Shown: positions 1-8,757, counted from the stretch's first letter. The stretch: DNA of 64,000 nucleotides from Halobacteriales archaeon QS_4_69_34 (GCA_003021045.1 PXRN01000010.1:124001-188000); one strand, 5' to 3'. Notes: generated by a model from the letters alone, not told the origin. A program made the numbers and translations.

Positions 1-503
1 ACGGGCACCGTGACGTGTTCCTCGATCGGCCGTCCGCGGACGACCGCCGAGAGCCCACAGTGCATCCGGATCGTGTTCTCGTCGACCTGCTCGGGGTCGA
101 CCCCCCACGCGAACTCCTCGGCGTCGACGTGGACCTCGAGGGCCTCGCTCACCGCTTCGACGGCGACGTCGGTGTAGTCGCGCGCGCCGACGTCGACCCA
201 GCGCTCGCCGCGCTCGACGGCCCCACACCCCGCACAGACGGCGACCTCGATCCGGGCGGGCGCGTCGGCGAGCACGAACGCCTCGAAGTAACAGTCCGTA
301 CAGAGCGGCGTCCGGTCGGTAGTCGCGTCCGCCACCGGCGTGCCGGCGTCCGCCGGCGCGCTCGCTCCCGCCGTCCCCGCTCGGTCGTCGTCCGCGGACG
401 ACCCGCGCTCCGCCGACGGCGAGGCCGCCGGCTCCTCGACGGAGTCCGCCGACCCCTCGATGGAGTCGCCACACCGCGGGCAGAACGCGCGGGACTCGCT
501 CAT
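1..503 (-). CDS. nmd3: NMD3-family protein (N-terminal part, runs off the left edge)
   Basis: The reading frame begins at an ATG at 503 and continues past base 1, so only about the first 167 residues are seen. NMD3 family proteins act in export or quality control of the large ribosomal subunit; the archaeal role is inferred from the eukaryotic one. Visible are the zinc-binding cysteines typical of the family: FCPRCG near residues 7-12, then LCTDCYFEAF and CAGCG further on. A low-complexity acidic, Ala/Ser-rich insert separates the first and second cysteine pairs, as is common in halophilic versions. It is divergent from htpX, sharing a roughly 100 bp promoter region. The C-terminal part cannot be judged. 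Confidence 0.75.
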   Translation of the reverse strand, partial: MSESRAFCPRCGDSIEGSADSVEEPAASPSAERGSSADDDRAGTAGASAPADAGTPVADATTDRTPLCTDCYFEAFVLADAPARIEVAVCAGCGAVERGERWVDVGARDYTDVAVEAVSEALEVHVDAEEFAWGVDPEQVDENTIRMHCGLSAVVRGRPIEEHVTVP

Positions 504-580
504 GAGTCGTGGGAGAGCGCTCGCGGGTTTAAGCCGCTCGCACCGTCTCTCGATCGGTTGGCCCTGCCATCCGACGAACA

Positions 581-586
581 TTTATC
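581..586 (+). promoter_or_regulatory. TATA box of htpX
   Basis: TTTATC lies about 25 nt before the htpX ATG at 609. This spacing predicts a leaderless transcript starting at or next to the start codon. Confidence 0.5.
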
Positions 587-608
587 CCGCGATGCCGTGG
601 TCACGGGT

Positions 609-1481
609 ATGCAATGGAAGGCCGACCGAGGGCTGCAGGCGCGCATGGGCCTCACCATGCTTCTGTTGCTCGCGCTCTACGTGGTGTTCATCGGCGTGCT
701 GTCGCAGTTCGCGGGCCTGTTCGTGATGGTGCTGGTGATAGGGGGATTCATGGTCGCGCAGTTTTTCTTCAGCGACAAGATCGCGCTCTACAGCATGGGC
801 GCAAGCGAGGTGAGCGAGGCGGAGTACCCCGAGCTCCACGCGACGATCGGCCGACTCGCCCAGCAGGCCGACCTCCCGAAGCCGACGGTGGCGGTCGCCG
901 ACACCCGCACCCCGAACGCCTTCGCCACCGGGCGCTCGCCGTCGAATGCGACGGTCTGTGTCACGAGCGGGATCATGAACACGCTAAACCGCGAGGAGCT
1001 GGAGGGGGTGCTCGCCCACGAGCTCGCTCACGTGAAGAACCGCGACGTCATGGTGATGACGATCGCCTCCTTTTTGTCCTCGCTGGCCTTCCTCATCGTG
1101 CGCTGGGGCTTTCTGTTCGGCGGCGGAAACCGCCGCGAGGGTGGAGGCGGCGTCCTCGTCGCGGTGCTCGTCTCGCTCGTGGTGGGCGTGATATCCTTCC
1201 TGCTGATCCGGGTGCTCTCGCGGTACCGGGAGTTCGCCGCCGACAGGGGTGGAGCGATCATCACCGGTCGGCCCTCCGCGCTGGCGGGCGCGCTCATGAA
1301 AATCGACGGGCGGATGGACAAGGTTCCCAAAGAGGACATGCGCGAACAGGCCGACATGAACGCCTTCTTTATCATCCCGATCAAGAGCGGCGCGATCGGC
1401 CGGCTGCTCTCGACGCACCCCTCGACGGAAAAGCGCGTCGAGCGCCTGCGGGCGATGGAGCGCGAGTTGGAGACGGCCTGA
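609..1481 (+). CDS. htpX: Zinc metalloprotease HtpX homolog (M48)
   Basis: 290-residue membrane metalloprotease of the HtpX/M48B family, involved in membrane-protein quality control. Two hydrophobic segments lie near the N-terminus (about residues 15-55), followed by the zinc motif HELAH (His137, Glu138, His141) in the context VLAHELAHVKNRD. Two more membrane segments lie around residues 150-210, and the third zinc ligand is likely the Glu of REFAAD. The ATG at 609 was chosen because it sits 25 nt behind a TATA box and gives normal family length; the open frame extends further upstream without similarity. It is followed at 442 bp by the PspAB-type gene, a pairing often seen in haloarchaea. 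Confidence 0.92.
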   Translation: MQWKADRGLQARMGLTMLLLLALYVVFIGVLSQFAGLFVMVLVIGGFMVAQFFFSDKIALYSMGASEVSEAEYPELHATIGRLAQQADLPKPTVAVADTRTPNAFATGRSPSNATVCVTSGIMNTLNREELEGVLAHELAHVKNRDVMVMTIASFLSSLAFLIVRWGFLFGGGNRREGGGGVLVAVLVSLVVGVISFLLIRVLSRYREFAADRGGAIITGRPSALAGALMKIDGRMDKVPKEDMREQADMNAFFIIPIKSGAIGRLLSTHPSTEKRVERLRAMERELETA

Positions 1482-1618
1482 CCCCGTGTGGGGACACGAA
1501 TCGAGCGGCGTTGCGGACCGCGGGTGCGGGTCGCAAGCGACGACCGCAGCCACGAGCCGTCCCGACCGATTTCCCCCCGTGGATGCCGGCCGATCGGTCG
1601 TGCTGTAGTGCGGTCCGG

Positions 1619-1820
1619 GAGTGCCGGCACACGGAAACCAACCGCAACCGCCACTGCCGCTATACCGCCACCGTACCGCCATCGTGGCCGCCCCGCACAG
1701 TCCACACCCTCCCCAGCCGATCCGCACACCGGGCCGACGCCCCGCACCGCGGTCGGCCCGGCGCGCTCGTCCCTCGCGCGGGCGTTGCGCACCGAGGACG
1801 GCGCGCAGCCGCGCGCCGAC
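1619..1820 (+). repeat. Dispersed intergenic element, copy 1
   Basis: This copy fills most of the 442 bp gap between htpX and pspAB. It has a diverged head (GTGCCGGCACACGGAAACC), CCGCCA/ACCGCC-rich text, the middle motif CCTCCCCAGCCGA and a tail with CTCGCGCGGGCGTTGCGC. The same order recurs at about 7.5, 24.8, 29.0 and 37.6 kb. It ends about 100 bp before the pspAB start and is in the same orientation. Boundaries are approximate. Confidence 0.5.
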
Positions 1821-1922
1821 CACCATACTGTTCCGGTCGTCACCGCATTCCGATCGTCGCCGGGTCGTGGCAGCCGCGGGACGGACGGTTCGGCTTTTCA
1901 CCCCTCGTCACGATGGACCGGT

Positions 1923-2525
1923 ATGGGAATCCTCGACGGGCTCAAGTCGGCGCTCGGGATGCGCGCGGAGGCCGACTCGACGCGCGCGGCCGATCCAGCC
2001 GACCTGTTCGGGATGAGCACCGCACACCTGACGATGGAGGCCGATCTGGGCTTCGATCCCGCTGGCACGGCCGCGCTCTGTTTCGCTGCCGTCGACAGCA
2101 CGGACTTCGAGGGCACGGTCGGGGAGGTCCGGGCGATCCTCGAGGCCGGCGAGGTCGAGACCGGCACCGAGGCACGGTTCGTCGGCGATACCCACGGCTA
2201 CGAGTGGGTCGTCCTCGAAGACCCCGACTTCGAGGATCTGGTGACGAGCGTCCACTTCGCCGCCGACACCCTGATCGAGCGCGGCTACGGCTCGCGGCTG
2301 CTCGCGGCCCTCTTTGCCTTCGAGGAGAACGGCGAGCCCGTCTACTGGGTCTACTCGTTCCGGCGCGGGGCGTACTACCCGTTCGCGCCCCGCGGGAACC
2401 ACGAGCGCGACTCGACCGTGGAGTTCAAGCTCGAATCGGTACTCGACGGCGAGCTGACCGTCGAGAGCGACAAGGAGTACTGGTATCCCCTCTGGCCCGA
2501 CGGCGACGAGCACCCGTGGGGGTAG
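1923..2525 (+). CDS. pspAB: PspA-associated protein PspAB-like
   Basis: 200-residue soluble acidic protein that I match to the haloarchaeal PspA-associated (PspAB) family by its opening MGILDGLKSALG, the HLTMEADLGF segment and the C-terminal YWVYSFRRGAYYPFAPRG block. Together with the upstream htpX it suggests a membrane-stress module, although pspA itself is not in the window. The ATG at 1923 is taken as start because the frame upstream (from 1488) is repeat-derived and has no family similarity. Function is inferred from family and neighbourhood only. Confidence 0.75.
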   Translation: MGILDGLKSALGMRAEADSTRAADPADLFGMSTAHLTMEADLGFDPAGTAALCFAAVDSTDFEGTVGEVRAILEAGEVETGTEARFVGDTHGYEWVVLEDPDFEDLVTSVHFAADTLIERGYGSRLLAALFAFEENGEPVYWVYSFRRGAYYPFAPRGNHERDSTVEFKLESVLDGELTVESDKEYWYPLWPDGDEHPWG

Positions 2526-2605
2526 TCCGCCCGCGGCCGACTCCCACGCGCCGGTTTCGGAGCAGCGGACAGGGGTCGTGATCGACGGCTGGTGCGAGCG
2601 CGCCC

Positions 2606-2770
2606 GCGCTCCCCGGCGAGGTCGACGCACTCGCCGTCGTCGCCCGCGATCCGCGCACGCCGTGGCACGCGAAGGCTCTCGGGACGCTCGTCGTCCCGGC
2701 TGGCTACTCGCGCTCGCACTGCTCGTGTGGACCGTCCGACCGCTGGGGTGGGGGATCGAGACGTGGCTGA
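2606..2770 (+). pseudogene. Remnant of a DUF1232 (YkvA-type) protein
   Basis: The frame through 2618-2695 reads [19 protein letters not shown] followed by ALGTLVV, close to the core of the DUF1232 domain (typically ...[30 protein letters not shown]). The hallmark SPIDLIP part is missing and the frame runs into a stop at about 2770. A different frame just downstream reads [16 protein letters not shown], resembling the hydrophobic tail of such proteins. This is the pattern of a gene with an internal deletion and frameshift. It sits in the 390 bp gap before radA. Confidence 0.45.
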
Positions 2771-2885
2771 CAGTTCCGAGCGTCGCGATCGAGCGCCACG
2801 GCCGCCGTTCAAACCGCAGGCGTGCGCGGCCGCCGTCCACACCGCATCGCCCCGCCAGTTCACTTCCACCGAGATGTTAACGAGA

Positions 2886-2892
2886 CTTTATG
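2886..2892 (+). promoter_or_regulatory. TATA box of radA
   Basis: CTTTATG ends 24 nt before the radA ATG at 2916, consistent with a leaderless transcript. Confidence 0.5.
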
Positions 2893-2915
2893 AGGCAAGC
2901 CGAACGAGAGAGGGT

Positions 2916-3950
2916 ATGGCAGCAAGCGAAGACCTCGAAAGCCTGCCGGGCGTCGGCCCGGCGACCGCGGACAAGCTCGTCGACGCCGGCTTCGATTCCT
3001 ATCAGGGCCTCGCCGTCGCCAGCCCCGGCGAGCTCTCGAACACGGCGGACATCGGCGAGAACACGGCCGCGGACATCGTCAACGCCGCCCGGGATGCGGC
3101 CGACGTCGGCGGCTTCGAGACCGGGGCCACAGTCCTGGAGCGCCGAGAGCAGATCGGCAAGCTCACCTGGACCGTCGAGGAGGTCGACGACCTCCTCGGC
3201 GGCGGCGTCGAGACCCAGTCGATCACCGAAGTATATGGTGAATTCGGCGCGGGCAAGTCCCAGGTGACCCACCAGCTCGCGGTGAACGTCCAGCTTCCCG
3301 AGGAGTACGGCGGGCTCGAAGGGAGTGCGATCTTCGTCGACAGCGAGGACACCTTCCGGCCCGAGCGGATCGCCCAGATGGTCCGCGGACTATCCGAAGA
3401 CGCCATCGCGGCGGCGATGGACGCCCGCGAGATCGAGGGGGGCCCCGGCAGCGAGGAGGCGATGGAAGCGCTGATCGAGGCGATGCTCGACAACATTCAC
3501 GTCGCCAAGGCGTTCAACTCCAACCACCAGATCCTCCTCGCACAGAAGGCCCAGGAGATCGCCGGCGAGCACGAGGGTTCGGAATGGCCCGTCAGGCTGG
3601 TCTGCGTCGACTCGCTGACGGCACACTTCCGTGCGGAGTACGTCGGCCGGGGCGAGCTCGCCTCCCGCCAGCAGAAGCTCAACAAACACCTCCACGACAT
3701 CGCCCGGATCGGCAGCCTCTACAACACCGCCATCGTCGTCACCAACCAGGTCGCCTCGAACCCCGACTCCTATTTCGGCGACCCGACCCAGCCCATCGGC
3801 GGCAACATCCTCGGCCACAAGTCCACCTTCCGGCTGTATCTCCGCAAGTCCAAGGGCACCAAGCGCATCGTGCGGATGGTCGACGCCCCCAACCTCCCCG
3901 ACGGTGAAGCGGTGATGCGCGTCGAGGAGGAAGGACTGATGGCGGAGTGA
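2916..3950 (+). CDS. radA: DNA repair and recombination protein RadA
   Basis: 344-residue archaeal RecA/Rad51 recombinase that forms filaments on ssDNA and drives strand exchange. The N-terminal helix-hairpin-helix domain carries [19 protein letters not shown] (residues about 6-25). The ATPase core has Walker [10 protein letters not shown] (near residue 110), Walker B region [12 protein letters not shown], and the conserved segment [11 protein letters not shown]. There is no intein. The ATG at 2916 lies 24 nt after a TATA box and gives the expected family length. Confidence 0.97.
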   Translation: MAASEDLESLPGVGPATADKLVDAGFDSYQGLAVASPGELSNTADIGENTAADIVNAARDAADVGGFETGATVLERREQIGKLTWTVEEVDDLLGGGVETQSITEVYGEFGAGKSQVTHQLAVNVQLPEEYGGLEGSAIFVDSEDTFRPERIAQMVRGLSEDAIAAAMDAREIEGGPGSEEAMEALIEAMLDNIHVAKAFNSNHQILLAQKAQEIAGEHEGSEWPVRLVCVDSLTAHFRAEYVGRGELASRQQKLNKHLHDIARIGSLYNTAIVVTNQVASNPDSYFGDPTQPIGGNILGHKSTFRLYLRKSKGTKRIVRMVDAPNLPDGEAVMRVEEEGLMAE

Positions 3951-3994
3951 GGGGTGGCGGCGGGTCGCGGAACGGGCTATAGCGCGAGCGCCGC

Positions 3995-4255
3995 CTACCA
4001 GGTCTCGACGGTGCCCTCGCGGACGTCTTCTGTACAGCCCCGGCAGTCGGGGTGGTCGGGATCGAAACAGTCCGGTCGGTGGTTCGACAGCGAGACCCGA
4101 CGCCGCTCGGCGTGGCGGCGACAGACGATCCGGACGCCCTCCTCGTCGGCCATCCGTCTCCCGTCGCGGTAGGCAGACGAGAACTCGGCGTAGCGCCGGC
4201 CCGCGCTCCGCGCCGTCGTCCGGACGAAGCGCTCGATCCGGCTCTCCTCGCTCAT
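3995..4255 (-). CDS. Small conserved haloarchaeal protein (DUF7091-like)
   Basis: 86-residue basic/acidic protein starting MSEESRIERF. It has a conserved-looking C-terminal half with GVRIVCRRHAERR and a cysteine cluster CFDPDHPDCRGC, which could bind a metal. I recognise it as a conserved haloarchaeal small protein (I believe DUF7091), with no known function. The ATG at 4255 is preferred over the in-frame ATG eight codons upstream because of the MSEE start. It is convergent with radA. Confidence 0.65.
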   Translation of the reverse strand: MSEESRIERFVRTTARSAGRRYAEFSSAYRDGRRMADEEGVRIVCRRHAERRRVSLSNHRPDCFDPDHPDCRGCTEDVREGTVETW

Positions 4256-4503
4256 GATCGGCGTTGGGCGGCACGCCACAAAGGGTCGTCGCCCCGCGCG
4301 TCCACCCTCCGTCTCGCACGGTCCGGGATCGTCGCCCCCGGGCCCGAAGACTCACCGTGGCTGCACGAGCGGGGTGGACCGGGATTCGGTGACCTCACTC
4401 GCCCGTTTCCGACCGGACTCGCGCCGAGCGCCAGAGCCCGTGGCTCGCCGGCGTCGTCCGGTTCGCGCCAGCACCGTCTTTGCGACCGACAGCGACGCGA
4501 TCT

Positions 4504-4790
4504 ATGAGTGACACGACCTCCACCAGGACCGGTCTTCATCGAGGGCGAGCGGATCGATCTCAGAACGGTCGAGCGGGAGGACGTCGCGTTCCTCCAGCGC
4601 GGATGAACCGTCCGGCGGTGTGCCGGTACGTCGGGGCGTTTCGGACGCCGTACAACCACGAGCGCTACGAGGAGGAGTGCTTCGGACTATCGACAGCGAC
4701 GAGGACGGCGCGTCGCCGTTGATCGGCCCGCACGGCCGCGGCGGCCCCGCCGGCTGCGTGCCGACCGGGCTGGGAACGCGGTGGACGATC
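4504..4790 (+). pseudogene. Decayed GNAT-family N-acetyltransferase
   Basis: Pieces of one protein are spread over three frames. From ATG 4504: MSDTTST. Then, shifted after about 4525: PVFIEGERIDLRTVERED followed by VAFLQR, ending in TGA just after 4600. Then from 4603 in a third frame: MNRPAVCRYVGAF, RTPYNHERYEEECFG. Then shifted again: DSDEDGASPLIG. This order matches the N-terminal half of RimJ/RimL-type acetyltransferases (GERIDLRTV, then a W-MNDP-V-RY equivalent). The C-terminal acetyl-CoA binding half is not recognisable. At least three frameshifts make this a clear pseudogene. Confidence 0.7.
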
Positions 4791-5040
4791 GCGGGCCACA
4801 GGCTTCGGATCGTTCCGACGACGGCGAACGACCGCCGGCATCGGTGCCTCCGACACGCTGGACGGCCGGCACGCCTCACGGGACAGTGCGATACCGAAGC
4901 GCTCTCCGCCGGGAACCGCCGGTTCCGGCGGAAGTGTCGACCGATCTCTTCCCGCGGCGAGTGGAAGCGATGCCGTAGCTGTCGAGCGGCTCGGCCGGGG
5001 CGTGACAAAGCTCATGACGCCCCGTTCCGTAGATTGGGGA

Positions 5041-6576
5041 ATGTCGCTGCTGCCCGAGCGCTTCGACCCCACCGTGGCCGAGGGCGGCGAGCCCCGGGTC
5101 GTCGGCGTCGACGGGGACGGCGCGGACGACCTCATCGGTGCGCTCGCCTCGGAGACGGCCCGCCGGCTGCTCGCCGAGCTCCACGCCGAGCCCGCCTCGC
5201 CCGCGGCGGTCGCCGAGCGGGCCGACACCTCCCTCCAGAACGCCCAGTACCACCTCGGACGGCTCCACGACGCGGGAGCCATCGAGGAGGTCGATACCGT
5301 CTACTCGGAGAAGGGCCGCGAGATGGCCGTCTACGCGCCCGCCGACAGCCCGCTCGTCATCGTCGCCGCCGACGAGGAGCAGACCTCCGGGCTCCGTGCA
5401 GCGCTCTCGCGGCTGCTCGGCGCAGTCGGGCTGCTCGCGCTGGCGAGCGCACTCATCCAGGGGGCGCTCGGCCGGGGCGTCGAGCGGCTGTTCGGCCCGT
5501 TCGGCACCGGCGGGGGCGGTGGCGGCGACGCCGGGAACGGCGAGAGGGGCGCGGGCGGTGGCGCGATCGGCGGTGACGGAGCCGGCGGAGCGGTCGGCGA
5601 GCCGAACGGGACCGGGGGCGCGACCACCGGTGGGGCGACCGGCGGGGAGGCGACGGACCCCGCGGCGGGCGACGCCGGCGACGTGCCCGCGAGGGCAACC
5701 GAGGGCGCGGGCAGCGTGGGGCCGAAGGGGGAGCCGACGTCCGGCGGTGCGGCGGTCGGCGACGGGACCGCTGGCGACGGCGCGGCCCGCAAGACCGTCG
5801 CCGGCCCCGGCGATACCGCCGCCGTAACCGAAGCTGCGGGCGGTCGGCAGCAACAGCAACAACAGCAACAACAGCGACGACAGCAACAGCGGGACGGTAG
5901 CGACGGAGGCGATGCGAAGGCGAAACAGGACGACGGTGGGGGCGGCGGTGGCGATGGGGCCCGGGACGGTGCCGATGCGGACGGCGCGGACGCCGCGGAC
6001 GGCGCGATGGTGGAGGGAGTCGACGAGAAGGCGAGGGAGGCCCCCGAGACCGAGCGAGCCACCGATTCGGCCGCCGTGGACGGGGGCGACGCGGTCGGCG
6101 CGATGGATGGGACCGCGAAACAGGGTGGGGGAGCAGGCGCGAACGCGACCGGGGACGCCGCGAACGACACGAACCTGAACGCCGCGGTCGGGGACGCGAC
6201 CGGCGGCAACGGGGCGGCCACGAACGTGACGCCCGAGAACGCGACCGTCGGGATGCCGACGCCCGAGACCACTGTGGCCGAAGCGACGCAAACGGCCACC
6301 GAAACCACGGCGGTGACTGACGCCGGGGCGGCGGCCGAGGCCACGACGACCGCCGGGACGAACGCGACTGACGTCGCCGCGAACGCGGCCGAGATCGCCA
6401 CTACGATGGGCACGACGGACGCGACGGCCGCGACGGCGACGCGGACCGCGACCGAAACCGCGGCGACGGCCGCCGCCGCGGGAGCCGACGTCGGCCTGCC
6501 TCCCGGGCTGCTCTTTTTCGCCGGTGGGCTGCTCGTCGCGCTCGTCTGGACTGCGGTCGTCTACGCCGATCGGTGA
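5041..6576 (+). CDS. Membrane-anchored winged-helix (ArsR-type) regulator with a long low-complexity loop
   Basis: 511 residues from ATG 5041; a start at 5002 is also open, but the MSLLPERFD start fits haloarchaeal relatives. Residues about 30-115 form a winged helix (ALASETARRLLAELH, TSLQNAQYHLGRLHDAG, YSEKGREMAVYAPAD). A hydrophobic segment follows at about 123-145. Then comes a roughly 340-residue Gly/Ala/Thr-rich stretch with a polyglutamine tract (about residues 270-285) and many N-X-T sequons toward its end. A second membrane helix ends the protein (LLFFAGGLLVALVWTAVVYA). The layout implies a cytoplasmic DNA-binding domain, an external, possibly glycosylated loop, and a C-terminal anchor. 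The regulated genes are unknown. Confidence 0.75.
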   Translation: MSLLPERFDPTVAEGGEPRVVGVDGDGADDLIGALASETARRLLAELHAEPASPAAVAERADTSLQNAQYHLGRLHDAGAIEEVDTVYSEKGREMAVYAPADSPLVIVAADEEQTSGLRAALSRLLGAVGLLALASALIQGALGRGVERLFGPFGTGGGGGGDAGNGERGAGGGAIGGDGAGGAVGEPNGTGGATTGGATGGEATDPAAGDAGDVPARATEGAGSVGPKGEPTSGGAAVGDGTAGDGAARKTVAGPGDTAAVTEAAGGRQQQQQQQQQRRQQQRDGSDGGDAKAKQDDGGGGGGDGARDGADADGADAADGAMVEGVDEKAREAPETERATDSAAVDGGDAVGAMDGTAKQGGGAGANATGDAANDTNLNAAVGDATGGNGAATNVTPENATVGMPTPETTVAEATQTATETTAVTDAGAAAEATTTAGTNATDVAANAAEIATTMGTTDATAATATRTATETAATAAAAGADVGLPPGLLFFAGGLLVALVWTAVVYADR

Positions 6577-6679
6577 GCCAGCCTCGCTCTCGCGCTTCGC
6601 GGTCGGTTCAGTTTACCGGCTATTGATCGCGGCTAAAACGGCTCTTCGAGTTTCCCTTGGTGCTTTCCCACCTGCAGCG

Positions 6680-7297
6680 CTACGGATGGACGCGCCCGCA
6701 CTTCGGCCCTCTGTCCGCCCCGATGGGGCGGTTTCGGTTCGGTCTCCGGTTCACCGCTCCGTCACCGGAAGCTCGAACGCCTCGAAGACGGTACCATCGG
6801 GTTCGCGCAACCGCCCGCGGACGCTCTCTTTCCCCCCCGCTCCCGTCGCCACCGTCGGGAGCGACGTCGATCTCGGCGTGAGCGGGCCGATTCCACCGGG
6901 GGTCGGCGTGGCTGCCCGGGTTCAACAGCGCGACGGGCCCCGAATCGTCGAACGCCGGTCGGTGGGAGTGCCCGGAGACCACGAGGTCCACGTTCTCCTG
7001 ACGGCCGAGCAGCGACAGGGCGGTCGCGTCGTGTGCGTGGCCGTGGACGAGCGCGATCCGGAGGCCCCCGACCTCGACGACGCGCTCGGCAGGTAGGCGC
7101 TCGCACACCGTGGCGTCGTCGTTGTTGCCGTACACGCCGACGAACCGCTCGCTCTCGCCCTCGAAGGCGTTGAGCACCGTCGCGGTCGTGAAGTCGCCGG
7201 CATGGACGACGAGGTCGGCCTCTCGGACCGCTTCGAGCGTGCGTCCGGCGAGGCGGTGGCCCTCGCTCCCGTGTGTGTCCGAGACGGCGACTACCAC
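6680..7297 (-). CDS. YfcE/MJ0936-type phosphodiesterase with a C-terminal frameshift
   Basis: Calcineurin-like phosphoesterase with metal-binding motifs SDTHG (start), VVHAGDF, YGNND, LVHGHAH and VSGHSHRP, ending with the NPGSHADPR block. Start is GTG at 7297. After about residue 150 the sequence changes into low-quality basic text. Skipping one base in the G7 tract (plus-strand C7 near 6833-6839) instead gives KESVRGRLREPDGTVFEAF then ELPVTER and a stop at 6751, which is the normal family ending. The intended gene is therefore probably 6751-7297, and either a real frameshift or a homopolymer sequencing error gives the extended C-terminus. Confidence 0.8.
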   Translation of the reverse strand: MVVAVSDTHGSEGHRLAGRTLEAVREADLVVHAGDFTTATVLNAFEGESERFVGVYGNNDDATVCERLPAERVVEVGGLRIALVHGHAHDATALSLLGRQENVDLVVSGHSHRPAFDDSGPVALLNPGSHADPRWNRPAHAEIDVAPDGGDGSGGERERPRAVARTRWYRLRGVRASGDGAVNRRPNRNRPIGADRGPKCGRVHP

Positions 7298-7464
7298 GTG
7301 TCCCCCGTAGTGTTCATCGTGGGCGTCTCGTCCGCCCTGCGATTCAACCTATCGTCTCCGCGGCGGGTGTCGTCGCCTTCCGCAGCGTGTCACGGTGCTC
7401 CGGAAGGGAGGGGGAGTCCGCGCTCGGGTGGTTCGGGGCTCGGGCGGCGATTCGTAGACCGCCA

Positions 7465-7690
7465 ATGCCGACGCACGCGAGAAACCGCCACCGCGACCGC
7501 GTCCGTACCGCCACCGCACCCGCGCCGCAGGCCACGCCTCCCCAGCCGACTGCGCTCCTCGCTCGCGGCTCGCGGGCGTCGCCCGCTCGCCCGAACCGAG
7601 GCACTACGCGCCTCGCGCCGCTCGCTGCGGTGCTCGTCACTCGCGCGAGCGTTACGCCGATGGAACGGCGCGCTGGTCGCGCGCCGACCG
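7465..7690 (+). repeat. Dispersed intergenic element, copy 2 (best preserved)
   Basis: Head with GCGAGAAACCGCCACCGCG, then CCGCCACCGCACC, the middle CCTCCCCAGCCGAC at about 7537, a 110-nt block nearly identical to the inverted copy at 28946-29063, and a tail with CGCGCGCCGACC. It lies 110 bp before the CDF transporter, in the same orientation. Confidence 0.65.
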
Positions 7691-7803
7691 CACAGCGGTC
7701 ACAACGGCATCCGTCGTCCGGACGCGGCGCACGTCTCCCGCCGGCGTGGCGCTCGTCCGGCGAGAGCGGTACGCCTTTGAGCACGGCCGGAGACGACTCC
7801 CTG

Positions 7804-8757
7804 ATGGCCAGCAGCACTTCCGTCGTCCTCGCCGCGCTGTTCGCCAACGGCGCGATCGCCGTCCTGAAGTTCGCCGGCTTTCTCCTCACGGGGAGCCCGG
7901 CGATGCTCTCCGAGACCTACCACTCGATCTCCGATACGGGCAACCAAATCTTCCTGTTGATCGGCATCCGCTATGGAAGCAAGGAGCGGAGCCGCGAGCA
8001 CCCTTTCGGCTACGGGAAGGCCCAGTTCTTCTATAGCTTTCTGGTCTCGGTGCTCCTCTTCGGCATCGCGGGCTGGGAGAGCGCCAAACACGGCTACGAC
8101 GCCGTAATGCACGGCGAGACGGCCGCCGTCGGTGGGACCGCCACGTTGCTCGGATACTCCTTCGAGGGGGTGTTCGTCAACTACGCCGTCCTGATCGGGG
8201 CGATCGCCTTCGAGGGCTACGCCCTCCGGAAGGCCCATATCGCCATGCAGAACCAGATCGAGGAACGCGATTGGAGCGGCTTCCGCGAGGCGTTCCGGAA
8301 GACCAGCGACGTGACGACGCTGACGGCGCTCACCGAGGACGCCATCGCCATGGCCGGCGCGGGGATCGCGCTGCTCGGGATCTACCTCTCGCGGGTGACC
8401 GGCAACCCCCTCTACGACGCGGCGGCCGCACTCCTCATCGGGCTCCTGCTGATGGGCTTTGCCGCCGCGCTCGCGTGGGAGAACAAACGCCTTCTCCTGG
8501 GTGAGAGCCTCCCCGCGGCCGAGGAGCGCCGCCTCCGCGAGCTGGTCGCCGACCGCGAGGGTGTCGACCGGATCGCCGGCTTTCGAACGGTGTACTTCGG
8601 CCCCGAGGAGGTCGTCGTGACCGCCGACGTCGCGTTCGACCCGAACCTCGACACCGCGACCATCGACGGCCGGATCACGGCGATGGAGGAGGCCATCCTG
8701 GCCGAGGAATCCCACGTGCAGAAGGTCTACATCGAGCCCGAGACTTCCGAGAGCTGA
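7804..8757 (+). CDS. Cation diffusion facilitator (CDF) family transporter
   Basis: 317-residue inner-membrane divalent cation/proton antiporter. Six predicted helices span about residues 5-230. The metal-site signatures are SETYHSISDTGNQ in TM2 and LTEDAIAMAG in TM5; the latter resembles the ZnT9-like branch rather than classical HxxxD zinc exporters. A C-terminal cytoplasmic domain of about 85 residues (FRTVYFGPEEVVVTADVAFD) is the usual dimerisation/metal-sensing fold. The ATG at 7804 was chosen because upstream sequence is a repeat element. The transported metal cannot be told from sequence. Confidence 0.88.
   Translation: MASSTSVVLAALFANGAIAVLKFAGFLLTGSPAMLSETYHSISDTGNQIFLLIGIRYGSKERSREHPFGYGKAQFFYSFLVSVLLFGIAGWESAKHGYDAVMHGETAAVGGTATLLGYSFEGVFVNYAVLIGAIAFEGYALRKAHIAMQNQIEERDWSGFREAFRKTSDVTTLTALTEDAIAMAGAGIALLGIYLSRVTGNPLYDAAAALLIGLLLMGFAAALAWENKRLLLGESLPAAEERRLRELVADREGVDRIAGFRTVYFGPEEVVVTADVAFDPNLDTATIDGRITAMEEAILAEESHVQKVYIEPETSES

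Noticed and set aside
5331-6413. Long minus-strand frame opposite the winged-helix regulator
   Set aside because: Made of Ala/Pro/Ser runs mirroring the Gly/Thr/Ala loop on the plus strand; the plus-strand gene has a real domain and ends in a membrane helix.
7465-7690. Insertion sequence
   Set aside because: No transposase reading frame and no clear terminal inverted repeats were seen, so it is listed only as a dispersed repeat.
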